DNA from: Candidatus Effluviviaceae Genus I sp.
GTDB taxonomy: Bacteria; Joyebacterota; Joyebacteria; Joyebacterales; Joyebacteraceae
Direction of reading: 5' to 3'
DNA: 64,000 bases
Assembly: GCA_016867725.1 (NCBI GenBank)
Contig: VGIX01000006.1
Coordinates: 1-64,000 of the forward strand
In this document: positions 17,465-25,827 of the stretch, piece after piece
Layout of the letters: every line of letters starts with the position of its first letter
Position numbering within the stretch: the first letter of the stretch is position 1
Position numbers and translations under genes: made by a program
Notes under the pieces: model-generated
The model's database searches: none
Told to the model about the DNA's origin: nothing
Seen by the model: only the letters and a program-made list of their open reading frames with translations

Positions 17465-18628
17465 ATGGCCCCCGCCTCGGCGTGCAGCAGACCTCTCGTC
17501 TTCGTGACCGGCCCGCCCTCCGCTCGCGGGTTCGGGATCAACACGCACATCCGGATGCTCCAGTCCACGGGACTCGCGCAGGCCTACCGGCTCGAGGTTG
17601 TGGACCTCGGCGGGGAGACGTGGCGCGCGTCCGGGCCCGGCCGCGTCGTGCGGTTGCTCTCGCAGCTCGTGCGCTTCCGCCGGGCGTTGAGCGCGCGCCG
17701 CCCGGCGCTCGTCCATTTCAACTCGGCGCCGGACGCGAAGGCCTTCCTGAGAGACGCGGCGGCGCTCTGGACCGTGCCGCGGCGCATCGCGACGGTCTTC
17801 GAGTTCCACGGCGGGTTCGAGCGCAACACGGTGCTCCAGGGTCCCGCCTGGTTCAGGCGGTACGCCGAGCTCACCCTCAGGAGGGCCTCGGCGGTCGTCG
17901 TGCTGGCCCCCTACCACGAGGAGCGACTGCTGGGGCTGTGCCCCGGCCTGACCAATGTCCGGGTCGTGCCGAACTTCCTCGAGCCCGAGGCGATGTCCGC
18001 GCTCCTTGCCGCCGAGCGCGTCCCCGGCGGCGACACGCTTCGCCTTCTCTTCATCGGGAGGGTCACGCGGGAGAAGGGCGTGCTCGATGCGATCGAGGCG
18101 ATGCGCCTCCTCCGCGACAGGGGCACGACGGCCGCGCTCACGGTGGTCGGCTCCGGCGAGGACCTGGGTGCCGCCCGGGCGCTCGTCGCGCGGCGCGGGC
18201 TCGAGGGCACGGTGCGGTTCACCGGCTTCGCGGGAGGCGAGGACAAGATCGCGGCGTACCGGTCGAGCGATGCGCTCGTCTTCCCAACGCGCTGGAACGA
18301 GGGGTTCCCGTATGTCCTGCTCGAAGCGATGGCCGCGGGGCTCCCGATCGTGAGCACGACGCACGGTGTCATGCCCCACCTTCTCAGGGACGGTGTCAAC
18401 GGGTTCCTCGTCGGGCCGCGCGACCCGGCCGCGCTCGCCGAGCGGATTGAGCGGCTCGCGAAGGACCCCACGCTCAGAGCGGCGGTGGGGAACGCCAACC
18501 GGCGTGAGGTGCAGGCGTCCTACGGCATCGGCGAGGCCACGCGGGCGTACGGAGAGCTGTACGCCGGAGTGCTCCGTGGAAGGACGGATGAAGCCGCTGA
18601 TCTCGGACTCGACCGTCTTCGTTCATGA
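17465..18628 (+). CDS. GT4-family glycosyltransferase
   Basis: 387 residues, second GT-B enzyme of the pair and only distantly similar to the first. N-terminal domain: FVTGPPSARGFGINTHIRML with the Gly-rich loop, then VHFNSAPDAKAF and EFHGGF. C-terminal domain: RLLFIGRVTREKGVLDAIEA (donor-binding Lys), VVGSGEDL, and EGFPYVLLEAMAAGLPIVST, carrying the E-x7-E motif. The ATG at 17465 is preceded by AAAGGGA. Its end overlaps the DUF362 gene by 41 nt, so the two are translationally linked. Likely extracellular polysaccharide or surface glycan synthesis. Confidence 0.92.
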   Translation: MAPASACSRPLVFVTGPPSARGFGINTHIRMLQSTGLAQAYRLEVVDLGGETWRASGPGRVVRLLSQLVRFRRALSARRPALVHFNSAPDAKAFLRDAAALWTVPRRIATVFEFHGGFERNTVLQGPAWFRRYAELTLRRASAVVVLAPYHEERLLGLCPGLTNVRVVPNFLEPEAMSALLAAERVPGGDTLRLLFIGRVTREKGVLDAIEAMRLLRDRGTTAALTVVGSGEDLGAARALVARRGLEGTVRFTGFAGGEDKIAAYRSSDALVFPTRWNEGFPYVLLEAMAAGLPIVSTTHGVMPHLLRDGVNGFLVGPRDPAALAERIERLAKDPTLRAAVGNANRREVQASYGIGEATRAYGELYAGVLRGRTDEAADLGLDRLRS

Positions 18629-19973
18629 CCTGGGGACGACCCGCTACGAGCCCGCCGCCGTGAAGGCGGCGGTGCTCGATGTGCTGCGCGGCGTCCTCGG
18701 CACGAGCGACGCGAACCCGCTCCGCGGCTTCGTCGCGCCCGGGGACACGGTCCTCATCAAGCCGAACATGATCAGGCAGTCGCACGTGCACGACGAGAGC
18801 TGGGAGCAGGTGATGACGCACGGGACCGTGATCGCCGCCGTGGCGGAGCTGTGCTGCGAGGCGCTCGCGGGTCGCGGGAGGGTCGTGATCGGGGACGGGC
18901 CGCAGAACGACGCCGACTTCGATGCCGTCCGCGCGGTGCTCGGGCTCGACGCGCTGCAGGAACGCTGCCGCGCCGAGTATGGGTGCGATCTCTCCATCTG
19001 CGACTTCCGCGTCGAGCGGTGGATCAGAGGGCTCGACGGTGTGACGACCGAGAGGGTCGCGCTCACCGGCGACCCTCGGGGCTTCGTGCCGTTCGACCTC
19101 GCCGAGCGAAGCGAGTTCGTGAAGGACCGGGACTACTACGGAGCCGAGTCCGACTTCCGTGAGACCCAGTCTCACCACAGCCGCGGCGTGAACAGGTATC
19201 TCCTCGGCAGGACAGCCGTCGAGGCGGACGTGTTCATCAATCTCCCGAAGCTCAAGACCCACAAGAAGGTCGGCGTCACGCTCTCGCTCAAGAACCTCGT
19301 GGGGATCCACGGTCACAGGAACTACCTTCCGCACCACGTGATGGGGACCCCGCGGCGGGGCGGAGACGAGTATCCCGACGCGTCGCTGCTCAACGAGCTG
19401 CAGTCCGCGGCCACGATGGCCCTCAGGCGCACGCTTGCGCGGCGTGGAGGCACGGGCGGGCGGCTGACGCGCGCCATCAAGAACCTGGGCTACGGGTTCT
19501 TCGGGGGCACCGAGCAGGTCGTGCGAAGCGGCAACTGGCACGGCAACGACACCGCCTGGCGGATGGTGCTCGACCTCAACAAGCTGCTCTTCTACGGCGA
19601 CTCGACCGGCGCGGTCTCGGACACGATGCGCCCGAGGAGGTACCTGAGCATCGTGGACGGGATCGTCGGAGGCGAGGGCCCCGGGCCGCTCGCCCCGGAT
19701 CCGAAGCCCTGCGGCGTGCTCATCGGCGGCAGGAACCCCGTGGCGGTCGACTGCGTGTGCGCCAGGCTCATGGGGTTCGACACCGGGAAGATCCCGATGC
19801 TCGGGAACGCCCTCGGCATCACGCGGCTTCCGCTGGCGGCGTTCGTCGAGCGCGACATCGCCGTTCGGAGCAACAGGGAGGCGTTTGACAGGGCGCTGCT
19901 CGACATCAGGATCGAAGACACGTTCCGCTTCGCGCCCCACTTCGGGTGGAAGGACCACATCGAGCTCGCGTAG
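18588..19973 (+). CDS. DUF362-family protein
   Basis: 461 residues, ATG behind GGAAGGA. It overlaps the preceding glycosyltransferase by 41 nt in another frame. DUF362 features: VAPGDTVLIKPNMI near residue 47, GRGRVVIGDGPQNDADFD, INLPKLKTHKKVGVTLSLKN (~215-235), and GRNPVAVDCVCARLMGFD near residue 390. It is longer than the DUF362 protein at 9.2 kb, with an insertion of ~60 residues around 275-330. No ferredoxin motifs. Position between glycosyltransferases and a CapK-like enzyme suggests a part in glycan or surface biosynthesis, but the activity is unknown. Confidence 0.88.
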   Translation: MKPLISDSTVFVHDLGTTRYEPAAVKAAVLDVLRGVLGTSDANPLRGFVAPGDTVLIKPNMIRQSHVHDESWEQVMTHGTVIAAVAELCCEALAGRGRVVIGDGPQNDADFDAVRAVLGLDALQERCRAEYGCDLSICDFRVERWIRGLDGVTTERVALTGDPRGFVPFDLAERSEFVKDRDYYGAESDFRETQSHHSRGVNRYLLGRTAVEADVFINLPKLKTHKKVGVTLSLKNLVGIHGHRNYLPHHVMGTPRRGGDEYPDASLLNELQSAATMALRRTLARRGGTGGRLTRAIKNLGYGFFGGTEQVVRSGNWHGNDTAWRMVLDLNKLLFYGDSTGAVSDTMRPRRYLSIVDGIVGGEGPGPLAPDPKPCGVLIGGRNPVAVDCVCARLMGFDTGKIPMLGNALGITRLPLAAFVERDIAVRSNREAFDRALLDIRIEDTFRFAPHFGWKDHIELA

Positions 19974-20010
19974 GTCGATTGGCCGAGCGAGGGGTGACCA
20001 GGAGGCAGCC

Positions 20011-21441
20011 GTGGCGTACGGCGGCAGGGCGCAGGGGTTCGTGTACCGGCATTCCCCGCCACCGCTGAGGGATCTGGCGGCGACCTGCTACGCGGCGAGG
20101 ACCTATCCCCTGAAGTACGGCCGCCACTTCCGCGAGCACATGGCTCGGCTCGCGGAGCACGAGCGCCTCTCCAACGATGAGCTCGAGGGGATCCAGCTTC
20201 GCGCGCTCAAGGCGCTGCTCGGCCATGCGGCGGCGCGTGTCCCGTACTACCGGGCGCTGTTCCGCGAACAGGGCTTTGACCCGGAGCGCGTGCGCGGGCT
20301 GGCCGATCTTGAGCGTGTTCCTCTGCTCACGAAGGATGCGGTGAGACGGAACGCGTCCGACCTTCTCTCCGAGGGTGAGGAGCCGGCGCGCCTCGTGTGC
20401 ATCCACACGAGCGGCACGACGGGCACGCCCCTGGACCTCTATCAGTCCCGCGCCCTCTTCCAGAAGGAGTACGCGTTCTGGTGGTTCCATCGCTCCTGGG
20501 CAGGGGTCCGGCGCGGCTGCAGGACCGCGACGCTGGCGGGCCACCCTGTCGTGCCTGCGGAGCAGGACAGGGTGCCCTTCTGGGTGAGGAACCGCCTGGA
20601 GAACCAGATGCTGTTCTCCTCGTACCACATGTCTCCGGGGAACCTCGAGCACTACTGCTGCGCGCTCGAGCGCTTCAGGCCCGAGCTCGTTCACGGCTAC
20701 CCGTCGTCGATCTACCTCGTTGCGCTCCGCCTGAACGACGACGGCGTCCGGACGGTGCGGCCGCGGGCGGTCTTCACGTCGTCCGAGACGTTGCTCGAAC
20801 ACCAGCGCGCCGAGATCGAGCGCGCGTTCGGCTGCAAGGCGTACTCTTACTACGGCAATGCCGAGCGGGCCGGGTACATCGGGGAGTGCGAGCGGGGCAG
20901 CTTCCACGTGATGGCCGAGCACAGCATCGCCGAGTTCCTCAATGACGACGGCGCGCCGGTGCGTCCCGGAGAGGAGGGCGTGCTTGTCTGCACCAACGTC
21001 GACAACCTCGCGATGCCGCTCATCAGGTACGTCACGGGAGACGTGGCGGTTCCCCTGCCGGCCGGAGAGCGGTGTCCGTGCGGGCGCGGCGGAAGGCTCG
21101 TGCGGTCGCTCGTCGGGAGGGTGGAGGACTACGTCGTGACGCCCGACGGGGCGCACGTCGGGCGGCTCGATCACATCCTCAAGGGCGTGCGGCACGTGCG
21201 GGAGGCGCAGGTCTATCAGCCCGCCGTGGACCGGGTCGTGCTGAAGGTCTCGCGCGACGAAGGCTACTCGGAGGCCGATGAGCGGACGCTGCTTGCGAAC
21301 ACCCGTGAGCGGCTGGGGACCTCGATGGACATCGCCTTCGAGTACGTCGATCGCGTTGAGCGGACGGCGGGCGGGAAGTTCAGGTTCGTTGTGTCGGACA
21401 TGCCGCTCAACGAGCGGTTGAGGGTGCGCCGGGAGCGCTGA
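20011..21441 (+). CDS. Phenylacetate-CoA ligase-like (PaaK/CapK) adenylate-forming protein
   Basis: 476 residues starting at a GTG five bases after AGGAGG. ANL-superfamily features: P-loop-like IHTSGTTGTPLDLYQS (~residues 131-146), a mid-domain ELVHGYPSSIYLVA, FTSSETLL, YYGNAERAGYIGEC in place of the usual Y-G-x-T-E, and RYVTGDVA with the hinge Asp. A CPCGRGGR motif follows. Members near glycosyltransferases are called CapK and are assumed to activate or transfer acyl groups during capsule formation; members elsewhere activate phenylacetate. The gene context favours the CapK-type role. The N-terminal ~50 residues (SPPPLRDLAATCYAAR) are typical of CapK. Confidence 0.85.
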   Translation: MAYGGRAQGFVYRHSPPPLRDLAATCYAARTYPLKYGRHFREHMARLAEHERLSNDELEGIQLRALKALLGHAAARVPYYRALFREQGFDPERVRGLADLERVPLLTKDAVRRNASDLLSEGEEPARLVCIHTSGTTGTPLDLYQSRALFQKEYAFWWFHRSWAGVRRGCRTATLAGHPVVPAEQDRVPFWVRNRLENQMLFSSYHMSPGNLEHYCCALERFRPELVHGYPSSIYLVALRLNDDGVRTVRPRAVFTSSETLLEHQRAEIERAFGCKAYSYYGNAERAGYIGECERGSFHVMAEHSIAEFLNDDGAPVRPGEEGVLVCTNVDNLAMPLIRYVTGDVAVPLPAGERCPCGRGGRLVRSLVGRVEDYVVTPDGAHVGRLDHILKGVRHVREAQVYQPAVDRVVLKVSRDEGYSEADERTLLANTRERLGTSMDIAFEYVDRVERTAGGKFRFVVSDMPLNERLRVRRER

Positions 21442-21528
21442 CGCGCCCGCACGGGGCGGCCGAACCCGGCGACGATCGGCGCGCCGGTGGCGGCGCCCGC
21501 GGACGAACACGGACGGAGGGGACGGCGC

Positions 21529-22701
21529 ATGAGATCTCTACGGACACGCGTGCAGGTGCTCTTCGTTGCGGGAACGCTGTGGCTGCTCATCCGCGGGCTT
21601 CTCGGGCTTACCCAGAACACGTGCGACACCTACTGCCCGTTCGGCGGACTCGTGGCGCTCTTCCCGCTCTTCAAACACAAGGCGTACACCTGCCGCCTGA
21701 CCGAGCTCAACACCGCGCTCCTCGTCTCGCTCGTCGTGCTCACGCTCGCGACGAAAAAGTCCTTCTGCTCGTGGATCTGCCCGTTCGGGACGGTGTCCGA
21801 GTGGCTGGCGCGGCTGGGGCGGAAGGTCCTCCGGCGCGACATCAGAGTCCCGGGGGCGGTCGACAGGGTCCTCGTGAACCTCCGCTACGTCGTCCTCGTC
21901 GCGATCGTCGCGCTCACGTGGACGGTGTGGCAGTACGACCTGGGCTTCCGCGCGTACGATCCGTTCTATATCCTGTTCTCGTGGGGAGGTCACGGGACCT
22001 TCCCGTGGAGCTTTGCCATCCTCGCCGCCATCCTCGCCCTCATCTTCGTGGTGCCCTTCGCGTGGTGTCGGTACCTCTGTCCCCTGGGCGCCGTGATGGA
22101 TCCGATGAGCCGCCTAGGTCCCATGAGGGTCCGGCGGAACGCAGCGGCCTGCGTGGACTGCGGCGACTGCGACGCGGCATGTCCCCATCGGATCGCCGTC
22201 TCGACCGCGGACCAGGTGACCGCGAGGAACTGCACGAACTGCCTCGAGTGCGTGGTCGCCTGCGGGGATCGCAAGGCGCTCGACCTGTCTCTCGCGGGGA
22301 GGCGATCGGTCGGCGGTCGGTCGCCGCTTGGGCGGGCGATCGTCATCCCCCTCGTGATCGCCGCGCTCATCGCTCTGGCGTTCGGGACGGCCGGCGTGTA
22401 CCGCGTTCCGACCCTCGAACGCGCCTTCATGGACGAGCGGCCGGGGGTCGTGAAGACGGTCGAGTTCGAGGTGGAGGGTCTGAAGTGCGGCGGCGTGGCG
22501 AAGTTCCTCGCCGCGAAGATCGCGGACGTGCCGGGCGTCGTCGCGATCACCGTGTACACGAGGACGAACACGGCCATCGTGGAGTTCGATCCTTCCCTCA
22601 CCGGCCCGGAGGAGATCCGCCGCGCGTACGAGCGGCCGGACACGATCGAGGGGCACGAGTACGAGGTCTTCAAGACGAGATCGGTGCGGGAGGTGCACTA
22701 G
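21529..22701 (+). CDS. Membrane polyferredoxin (NapH/NosR-like) with C-terminal heavy-metal-associated-like domain
   Basis: 390 residues. About five transmembrane segments carry two paired Cys motifs, CDTYCPFGG with CSWICPFG, and later CRYLCPLGA. Two cytoplasmic 4Fe-4S clusters follow: CVDCGDCDAACPH and CTNCLECVVACGD. A further TM helix (~272-292) leads to a ferredoxin-like beta-alpha-beta domain (VKTVEFEVEGLKCGGVAKFL) that resembles a heavy-metal-associated domain but has KCGG instead of C-x-x-C, so metal binding is doubtful. Probable role: moving electrons between membrane quinol and cytoplasmic or periplasmic partners. ATG at 21529 follows GGAGGGG. Stand-alone gene ahead of ssrA; partner unknown. 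Confidence 0.85.
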   Translation: MRSLRTRVQVLFVAGTLWLLIRGLLGLTQNTCDTYCPFGGLVALFPLFKHKAYTCRLTELNTALLVSLVVLTLATKKSFCSWICPFGTVSEWLARLGRKVLRRDIRVPGAVDRVLVNLRYVVLVAIVALTWTVWQYDLGFRAYDPFYILFSWGGHGTFPWSFAILAAILALIFVVPFAWCRYLCPLGAVMDPMSRLGPMRVRRNAAACVDCGDCDAACPHRIAVSTADQVTARNCTNCLECVVACGDRKALDLSLAGRRSVGGRSPLGRAIVIPLVIAALIALAFGTAGVYRVPTLERAFMDERPGVVKTVEFEVEGLKCGGVAKFLAAKIADVPGVVAITVYTRTNTAIVEFDPSLTGPEEIRRAYERPDTIEGHEYEVFKTRSVREVH

Positions 22702-22738
22702 GCGGGCGAGGCGCCGCGTCGTGGGCGGCCCGCCCGTC

Positions 22739-22767
22739 TTGACTGCGCGCCCGTTCGGAGCTAGACT
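22739..22767 (+). promoter_or_regulatory. Promoter of tmRNA
   Basis: TTGACT (22739-22744), 17-bp spacer, TAGACT (22762-22767). Start near 22774 would give a ~36-nt 5' leader removed by RNase P from the tRNA-like end at 22810. Confidence 0.75.
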
Positions 22768-22809
22768 GAAGAGAGCGCCGCGGAAGCGCGGCCGTTGACA
22801 ACCGAACAT

Positions 22810-23167
22810 GGGGGCGATCCGGTTTCGACGGGGGTGAGAGAAGCGCGGATGGCATGCCGAGGTCCCGTTGGCTCGATAAACAAACGGGAACTTCCAACTG
22901 CCGACTACACTCCGGCATACGTCTGCTAACTGACGCGGACGCGTCCCGCCCGGCTCTGCCCGTGGGGTTGGGACGGGACGTCATACTCACGGGATAGCGC
23001 TCGAGCTTGACCACTGGGCGAGAGGGCGAGACCGAGACGGTGGCTGGCCGGCCGGGCATCCCGCCCGTTGGAGGCCCGGCAGGCGAGAAGCAAAGATCGG
23101 GCTACGCATGTAGATGTTCGCGTGGAATCGCTTTCGGACGCGGGTTCGACTCCCGCCGCCTCCACCA
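22810..23167 (+). ncRNA. ssrA: Transfer-messenger RNA (tmRNA)
   Basis: 358 nt. The tRNA-like domain joins 5' GGGGGCG with 3' CGCCTCC plus ACCA; GGTTTCGACGGGGG follows the acceptor, and the T-arm is GGTTCGACTCC. Pseudoknot 1 is formed by CCCGTT/AACGGG (~22863-22888). Eleven bases after it, the same distance as in E. coli, comes the likely resume codon GCC at 22900, encoding ADYTPAYVC and then TAA (22927-22929). Including the charged Ala, the tag would be A-ADYTPAYVC. It rescues stalled ribosomes with SmpB. The Cys-terminal tag is atypical. Confidence 0.93.
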
Positions 23168-23174
23168 TCAAGAG

Positions 23175-23207
23175 CGAGGGGCCCCGGCCAGATGCCGGGG
23201 CCCCTCG
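23175..23207 (+). terminator. Terminator of ssrA
   Basis: Perfect 14-bp stem CGAGGGGCCCCGGC/GCCGGGGCCCCTCG with a CAGAT loop, seven bases after the tmRNA CCA, followed by TCGTTC. Confidence 0.8.
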
Positions 23208-23244
23208 TCGTTCATGGCGCCAGCGCGTCAGTCGCCGCGGGGTG

Positions 23245-23768
23245 TTACCTGTACAGGGCCTTGATCGCCGTCCAGGACGACGGCTCGGTCGGGCTCACGG
23301 AGAGATCGACGCAGCCGCAGACGCTGTGCGGCGTCGCGCCCACTCCGTCGCCCCAGAGGCACCAGAAGATCGGCTGCCGTAGAGCACGTCCGCCACCTTC
23401 ACGTCGATGGCGATGGTCGTGCTCTCGCCGCCGTACAGCTCGCCCATGCCCCCGTTGGCGTCGTCCCACCGTGCCGTGTGGTTGATCGTCGGAACGTACA
23501 TGTCCCAGTCCGGGCGAAGCGGGGACGGGACCAGCGGGACATAGGACATCGTTGCCGGGAAGAGCGTGAAACCGTCCGGGAAGCTCACGGCAACGTTCGT
23601 GATCGACTCACCGTCGGCCGACGTGTTCTGCACAAGGAACGTGAACGTGTACGTCTGGCCAGGCGCAACGATCGCCGGCGACAGCAGCGTCACCGAGGCG
23701 CCCCCGATCCCTGCGACCGCGGAGAGGGCGAACAGCATGAACAGGCATGCGATGGCAGAACTCCTCAT
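23245..23768 (-). pseudogene. Small secreted protein gene interrupted by a single-base frameshift
   Basis: The ATG at 23766-23768 follows AAGGGAG at a 9-base spacing and encodes a signal peptide (MRSSAIACLFMLFALSAVAG), then a ~120-residue beta-rich Ig/DUF11-like domain (TFTFLVQNTSADGESITNVA, FPDGF). Read as given, the frame leaves its homology after VADVLYG and ends at 23295 in Ser/Ala/Arg-rich sequence. The -1 frame continues naturally as QPIFWCLWGDGVGATPHSVC and ends SSWTAIKALYR at 23245, a tail seen on exported proteins of this kind of bacterium. One missing C near 23375 (GGCAG versus GGCCAG) explains the break. Either a pseudogene or a sequence error. Less GC-rich upstream region than its neighbours. 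Function unknown. Confidence 0.7.
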
Positions 23769-24066
23769 GATCGGCATCTCCCTTCTCTTAGGTTGTGTTA
23801 GCTCCAGAATCAACAGCGTCGTGTCCTCTATCTGTCTGTTAACACTCACATGGCGTGTTGGTCAAGAGGGGATTCGGCGCTTTGACGGATGACCCTCCAC
23901 CTTGCCTGTCGCCAAGCGGGCCGCAGGCGGTCCTCTCGTGGCGCGCCCGAGTCGAGACGGTGGGAGAGCCGAGCGCGCGACACGATCACCGGCGGGGTTC
24001 GTGAACGGGGGTTCGTCTATCGAAGGCGTCGCACCGGCGACCGTCGCAGACGGCGCGGTGGGGCCA

Positions 24067-24090
24067 CGCCACGCGGCGCGCCGCGTGGCG
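24067..24090. repeat. Perfect 24-bp palindrome upstream of the cobalamin adenosyltransferase promoter
   Basis: The 24 bases from 24067 to 24090 (half-site CGCCACGCGGCG) equal their own reverse complement with no central loop, 53 bp upstream of the -35 box at 24143. The rest of the 23.85-24.23 kb intergenic stretch holds only that promoter; I see no gene or riboswitch in it. It could be a binding site for a dimeric regulator of the catabolic region. Confidence 0.6.
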
Positions 24091-24142
24091 AACTTGCGCG
24101 CGGGGCGGGCGCGTCACCGCGCGGCCGGTCGCTGGAACAGCG

Positions 24143-24172
24143 TTGACCGCCTCTCCTGGCGCATGCTAGCAT
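24143..24172 (+). promoter_or_regulatory. Promoter at the head of the acyl-CoA catabolic region
   Basis: TTGACC (24143-24148), 18-bp spacer, TAGCAT (24167-24172). The -10 box lies inside a perfect 10-bp palindrome ATGCTAGCAT (24163-24172), which may be an operator. Start predicted near 24179, ~54 nt before the ATG at 24233. Confidence 0.55.
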
Positions 24173-24232
24173 CCTCGGGCTACGTGCGCTCTGGCGGGCG
24201 CGGACGGTGCCTGACCGCTCGCGTCCTCCCAC

Positions 24233-24817
24233 ATGACCGACAGGATTCACCGGGCAGCTCGAGCTGTCTTCTGCGACCGGGGGCGACCCTTGCCGGAACG
24301 GCGCGGTACGGTGCAGGTCTACACGGGCGACGGCAAGGGAAAGACCACGGCCGCGCTCGGCCTCGCGTTGAGAGCGGTCGGCCACGGTCTGTCCGTCTGC
24401 ATGATCCAGTTCATGAAGGGAAGCGCCAACTACGGGGAGCTCGCCGCGGCGGCGAAGCTCCCCGGCTTCACGATCGTGCAGACGGGGCGCGACGAGTTCG
24501 TGGACAGGAAGAACCCCGCGCAGGTGGACGTCGAGATGGCGCGCGACGGGCTCGCGCGCGCCGGCGCCGTTCTGCGCGAGGGGCGGCACGACCTCGTCGT
24601 TCTCGACGAGATCAACGTGGCGCTGGACTTCGGGCTCGTGACGCTGGAAGACGTGCTGGGTCTCATCGCGGCGCGGCCGCCTCACGTCGAGCTCGTGCTG
24701 ACGGGACGCAGGGCGCACCCGGACGTGATGAAGGCTGCCGACCTCGTGAGCGAGGTCCTGAACATCAAGCACCACTACGACGCGGGCGTGGCGGCCCGCG
24801 AGGGCATCGAGTACTAG
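24233..24817 (+). CDS. cobO: Corrinoid adenosyltransferase, CobO/BtuR type
   Basis: 194 residues. It transfers the adenosyl group of ATP to cob(I)alamin, making adenosylcobalamin, the cofactor of the two mutases encoded at 32 and 40 kb. P-loop VYTGDGKGKTTAALG (~residues 29-43), then VCMIQFMKG, the DEINVAL Walker-B-like segment, and VLTGRRAHPDVMKAADLVSE, all typical of CobO. The ATG at 24233 lacks a clear ribosome-binding site; a TTG at 24291 nearer the conserved core is the alternative start. The next gene, meaB, follows after 8 bp, which ties cofactor supply to mutase protection. Confidence 0.94.
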   Translation: MTDRIHRAARAVFCDRGRPLPERRGTVQVYTGDGKGKTTAALGLALRAVGHGLSVCMIQFMKGSANYGELAAAAKLPGFTIVQTGRDEFVDRKNPAQVDVEMARDGLARAGAVLREGRHDLVVLDEINVALDFGLVTLEDVLGLIAARPPHVELVLTGRRAHPDVMKAADLVSEVLNIKHHYDAGVAAREGIEY

Positions 24818-24825
24818 GGACGAGC

Positions 24826-25791
24826 GTGGGCGGAAGCGGCGTGACGGAGATCGTGGAAGGCGTGTTCGCCGGGCGGGTCGCCGCGCTCGCGAGGGCGATC
24901 ACCTGGATCGAGAACGAGGACGCGAGGGGGCTCTCGGCGCTCGACGCGCTGTACCCCCGGACGGGCCGGGCGTATCGCATCGGGATCTCCGGGCCGCCCG
25001 GCGCGGGCAAGAGCACGCTCGTTGACGCGCTGACCGCGCACCTGCTCGACCGCGGGACGACGGTCGGGATCATCGCGGTGGACCCGACGAGCCCGTTCAC
25101 GGGCGGCGCGCTCCTCGGCGACCGGGTGCGGATGCGCGACATCGGCACGCGCGACGGCGTGTTCATCCGGAGCATGGCCACGCGGGGGGGGCTCGGCGGG
25201 CTTTCGAGGACCGCGCCGAGCGTCGCCGCGGCCATGGACTCCTTCGGGTTCGACTACGTCGTCTTCGAGACCGTCGGCGTCGGGCAGTCCGAGCTGGACA
25301 TCGCCGACGCCGCGGACACCACGGTCATCGTGCTCGTCCCGGAGTCGGGGGACAGCATCCAGGCGATGAAGGCCGGCCTGATGGAGATCGGCGAGGTCTT
25401 CGTGGTGAACAAGGCCGACCGGGACGGCGCGGACATGACCGTGCAGGAGATCGCCTCGATGCTCGGCCTGAAGGCGCAGGCCGGCTGGAGCCCGCCGGTG
25501 CTCCGGACGGTCGCCTCGACGGGCGAGGGCGTCGCCGAACTCGCGCAGGCGATCGACGCGCACCGGGAGTTCCTCGCCGCGCGGGGCCTGCTCGCCGAGA
25601 GACGGCGCGCCCACTTCGTGGCGCAGGTCCGCGAGATCGTCGTCGCCGAGCTCGAGAAGGACCTCTACGCGAGGCTCGGTGCGGGCGCGGAGCTGGGCTC
25701 GTTCGTGGGGGACGTGTCGAAGGGACATCGTTCCCCGTACGCGATAGCGAGAGACGTTCTGGACGGCGTCGCGAGAGACCGCCGGCCATAG
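24826..25791 (+). CDS. meaB: MeaB/ArgK-family GTPase, B12-mutase chaperone
   Basis: 321 residues. G3E-family P-loop GTPase that gates cofactor loading and protects adenosylcobalamin-dependent acyl-CoA mutases. Visible: Walker A GISGPPGAGKSTLVDALT (~residues 45-62), VDPTSPFTGGALLGDRVRM, FIRSMATRGGLGGL, VFETVGVGQSE, and the base motif VNKADRDG. I use the GTG at 24826, behind AGGGA; a GTG five codons on is possible. It is split from the mutases, unlike IcmF fusions, but lies in the same run of genes. Confidence 0.95.
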   Translation: MGGSGVTEIVEGVFAGRVAALARAITWIENEDARGLSALDALYPRTGRAYRIGISGPPGAGKSTLVDALTAHLLDRGTTVGIIAVDPTSPFTGGALLGDRVRMRDIGTRDGVFIRSMATRGGLGGLSRTAPSVAAAMDSFGFDYVVFETVGVGQSELDIADAADTTVIVLVPESGDSIQAMKAGLMEIGEVFVVNKADRDGADMTVQEIASMLGLKAQAGWSPPVLRTVASTGEGVAELAQAIDAHREFLAARGLLAERRRAHFVAQVREIVVAELEKDLYARLGAGAELGSFVGDVSKGHRSPYAIARDVLDGVARDRRP

Positions 25792-25827
25792 GGCACGGGA
25801 GGCCCTCCACCGAAGGGAGCGACACGC

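Noticed and set aside
23850-24232. Cobalamin riboswitch upstream of cobO
   Set aside because: I looked for a B12-box-like conserved core and a long structured leader; the promoter leaves only ~54 nt before the ATG and no core is visible.
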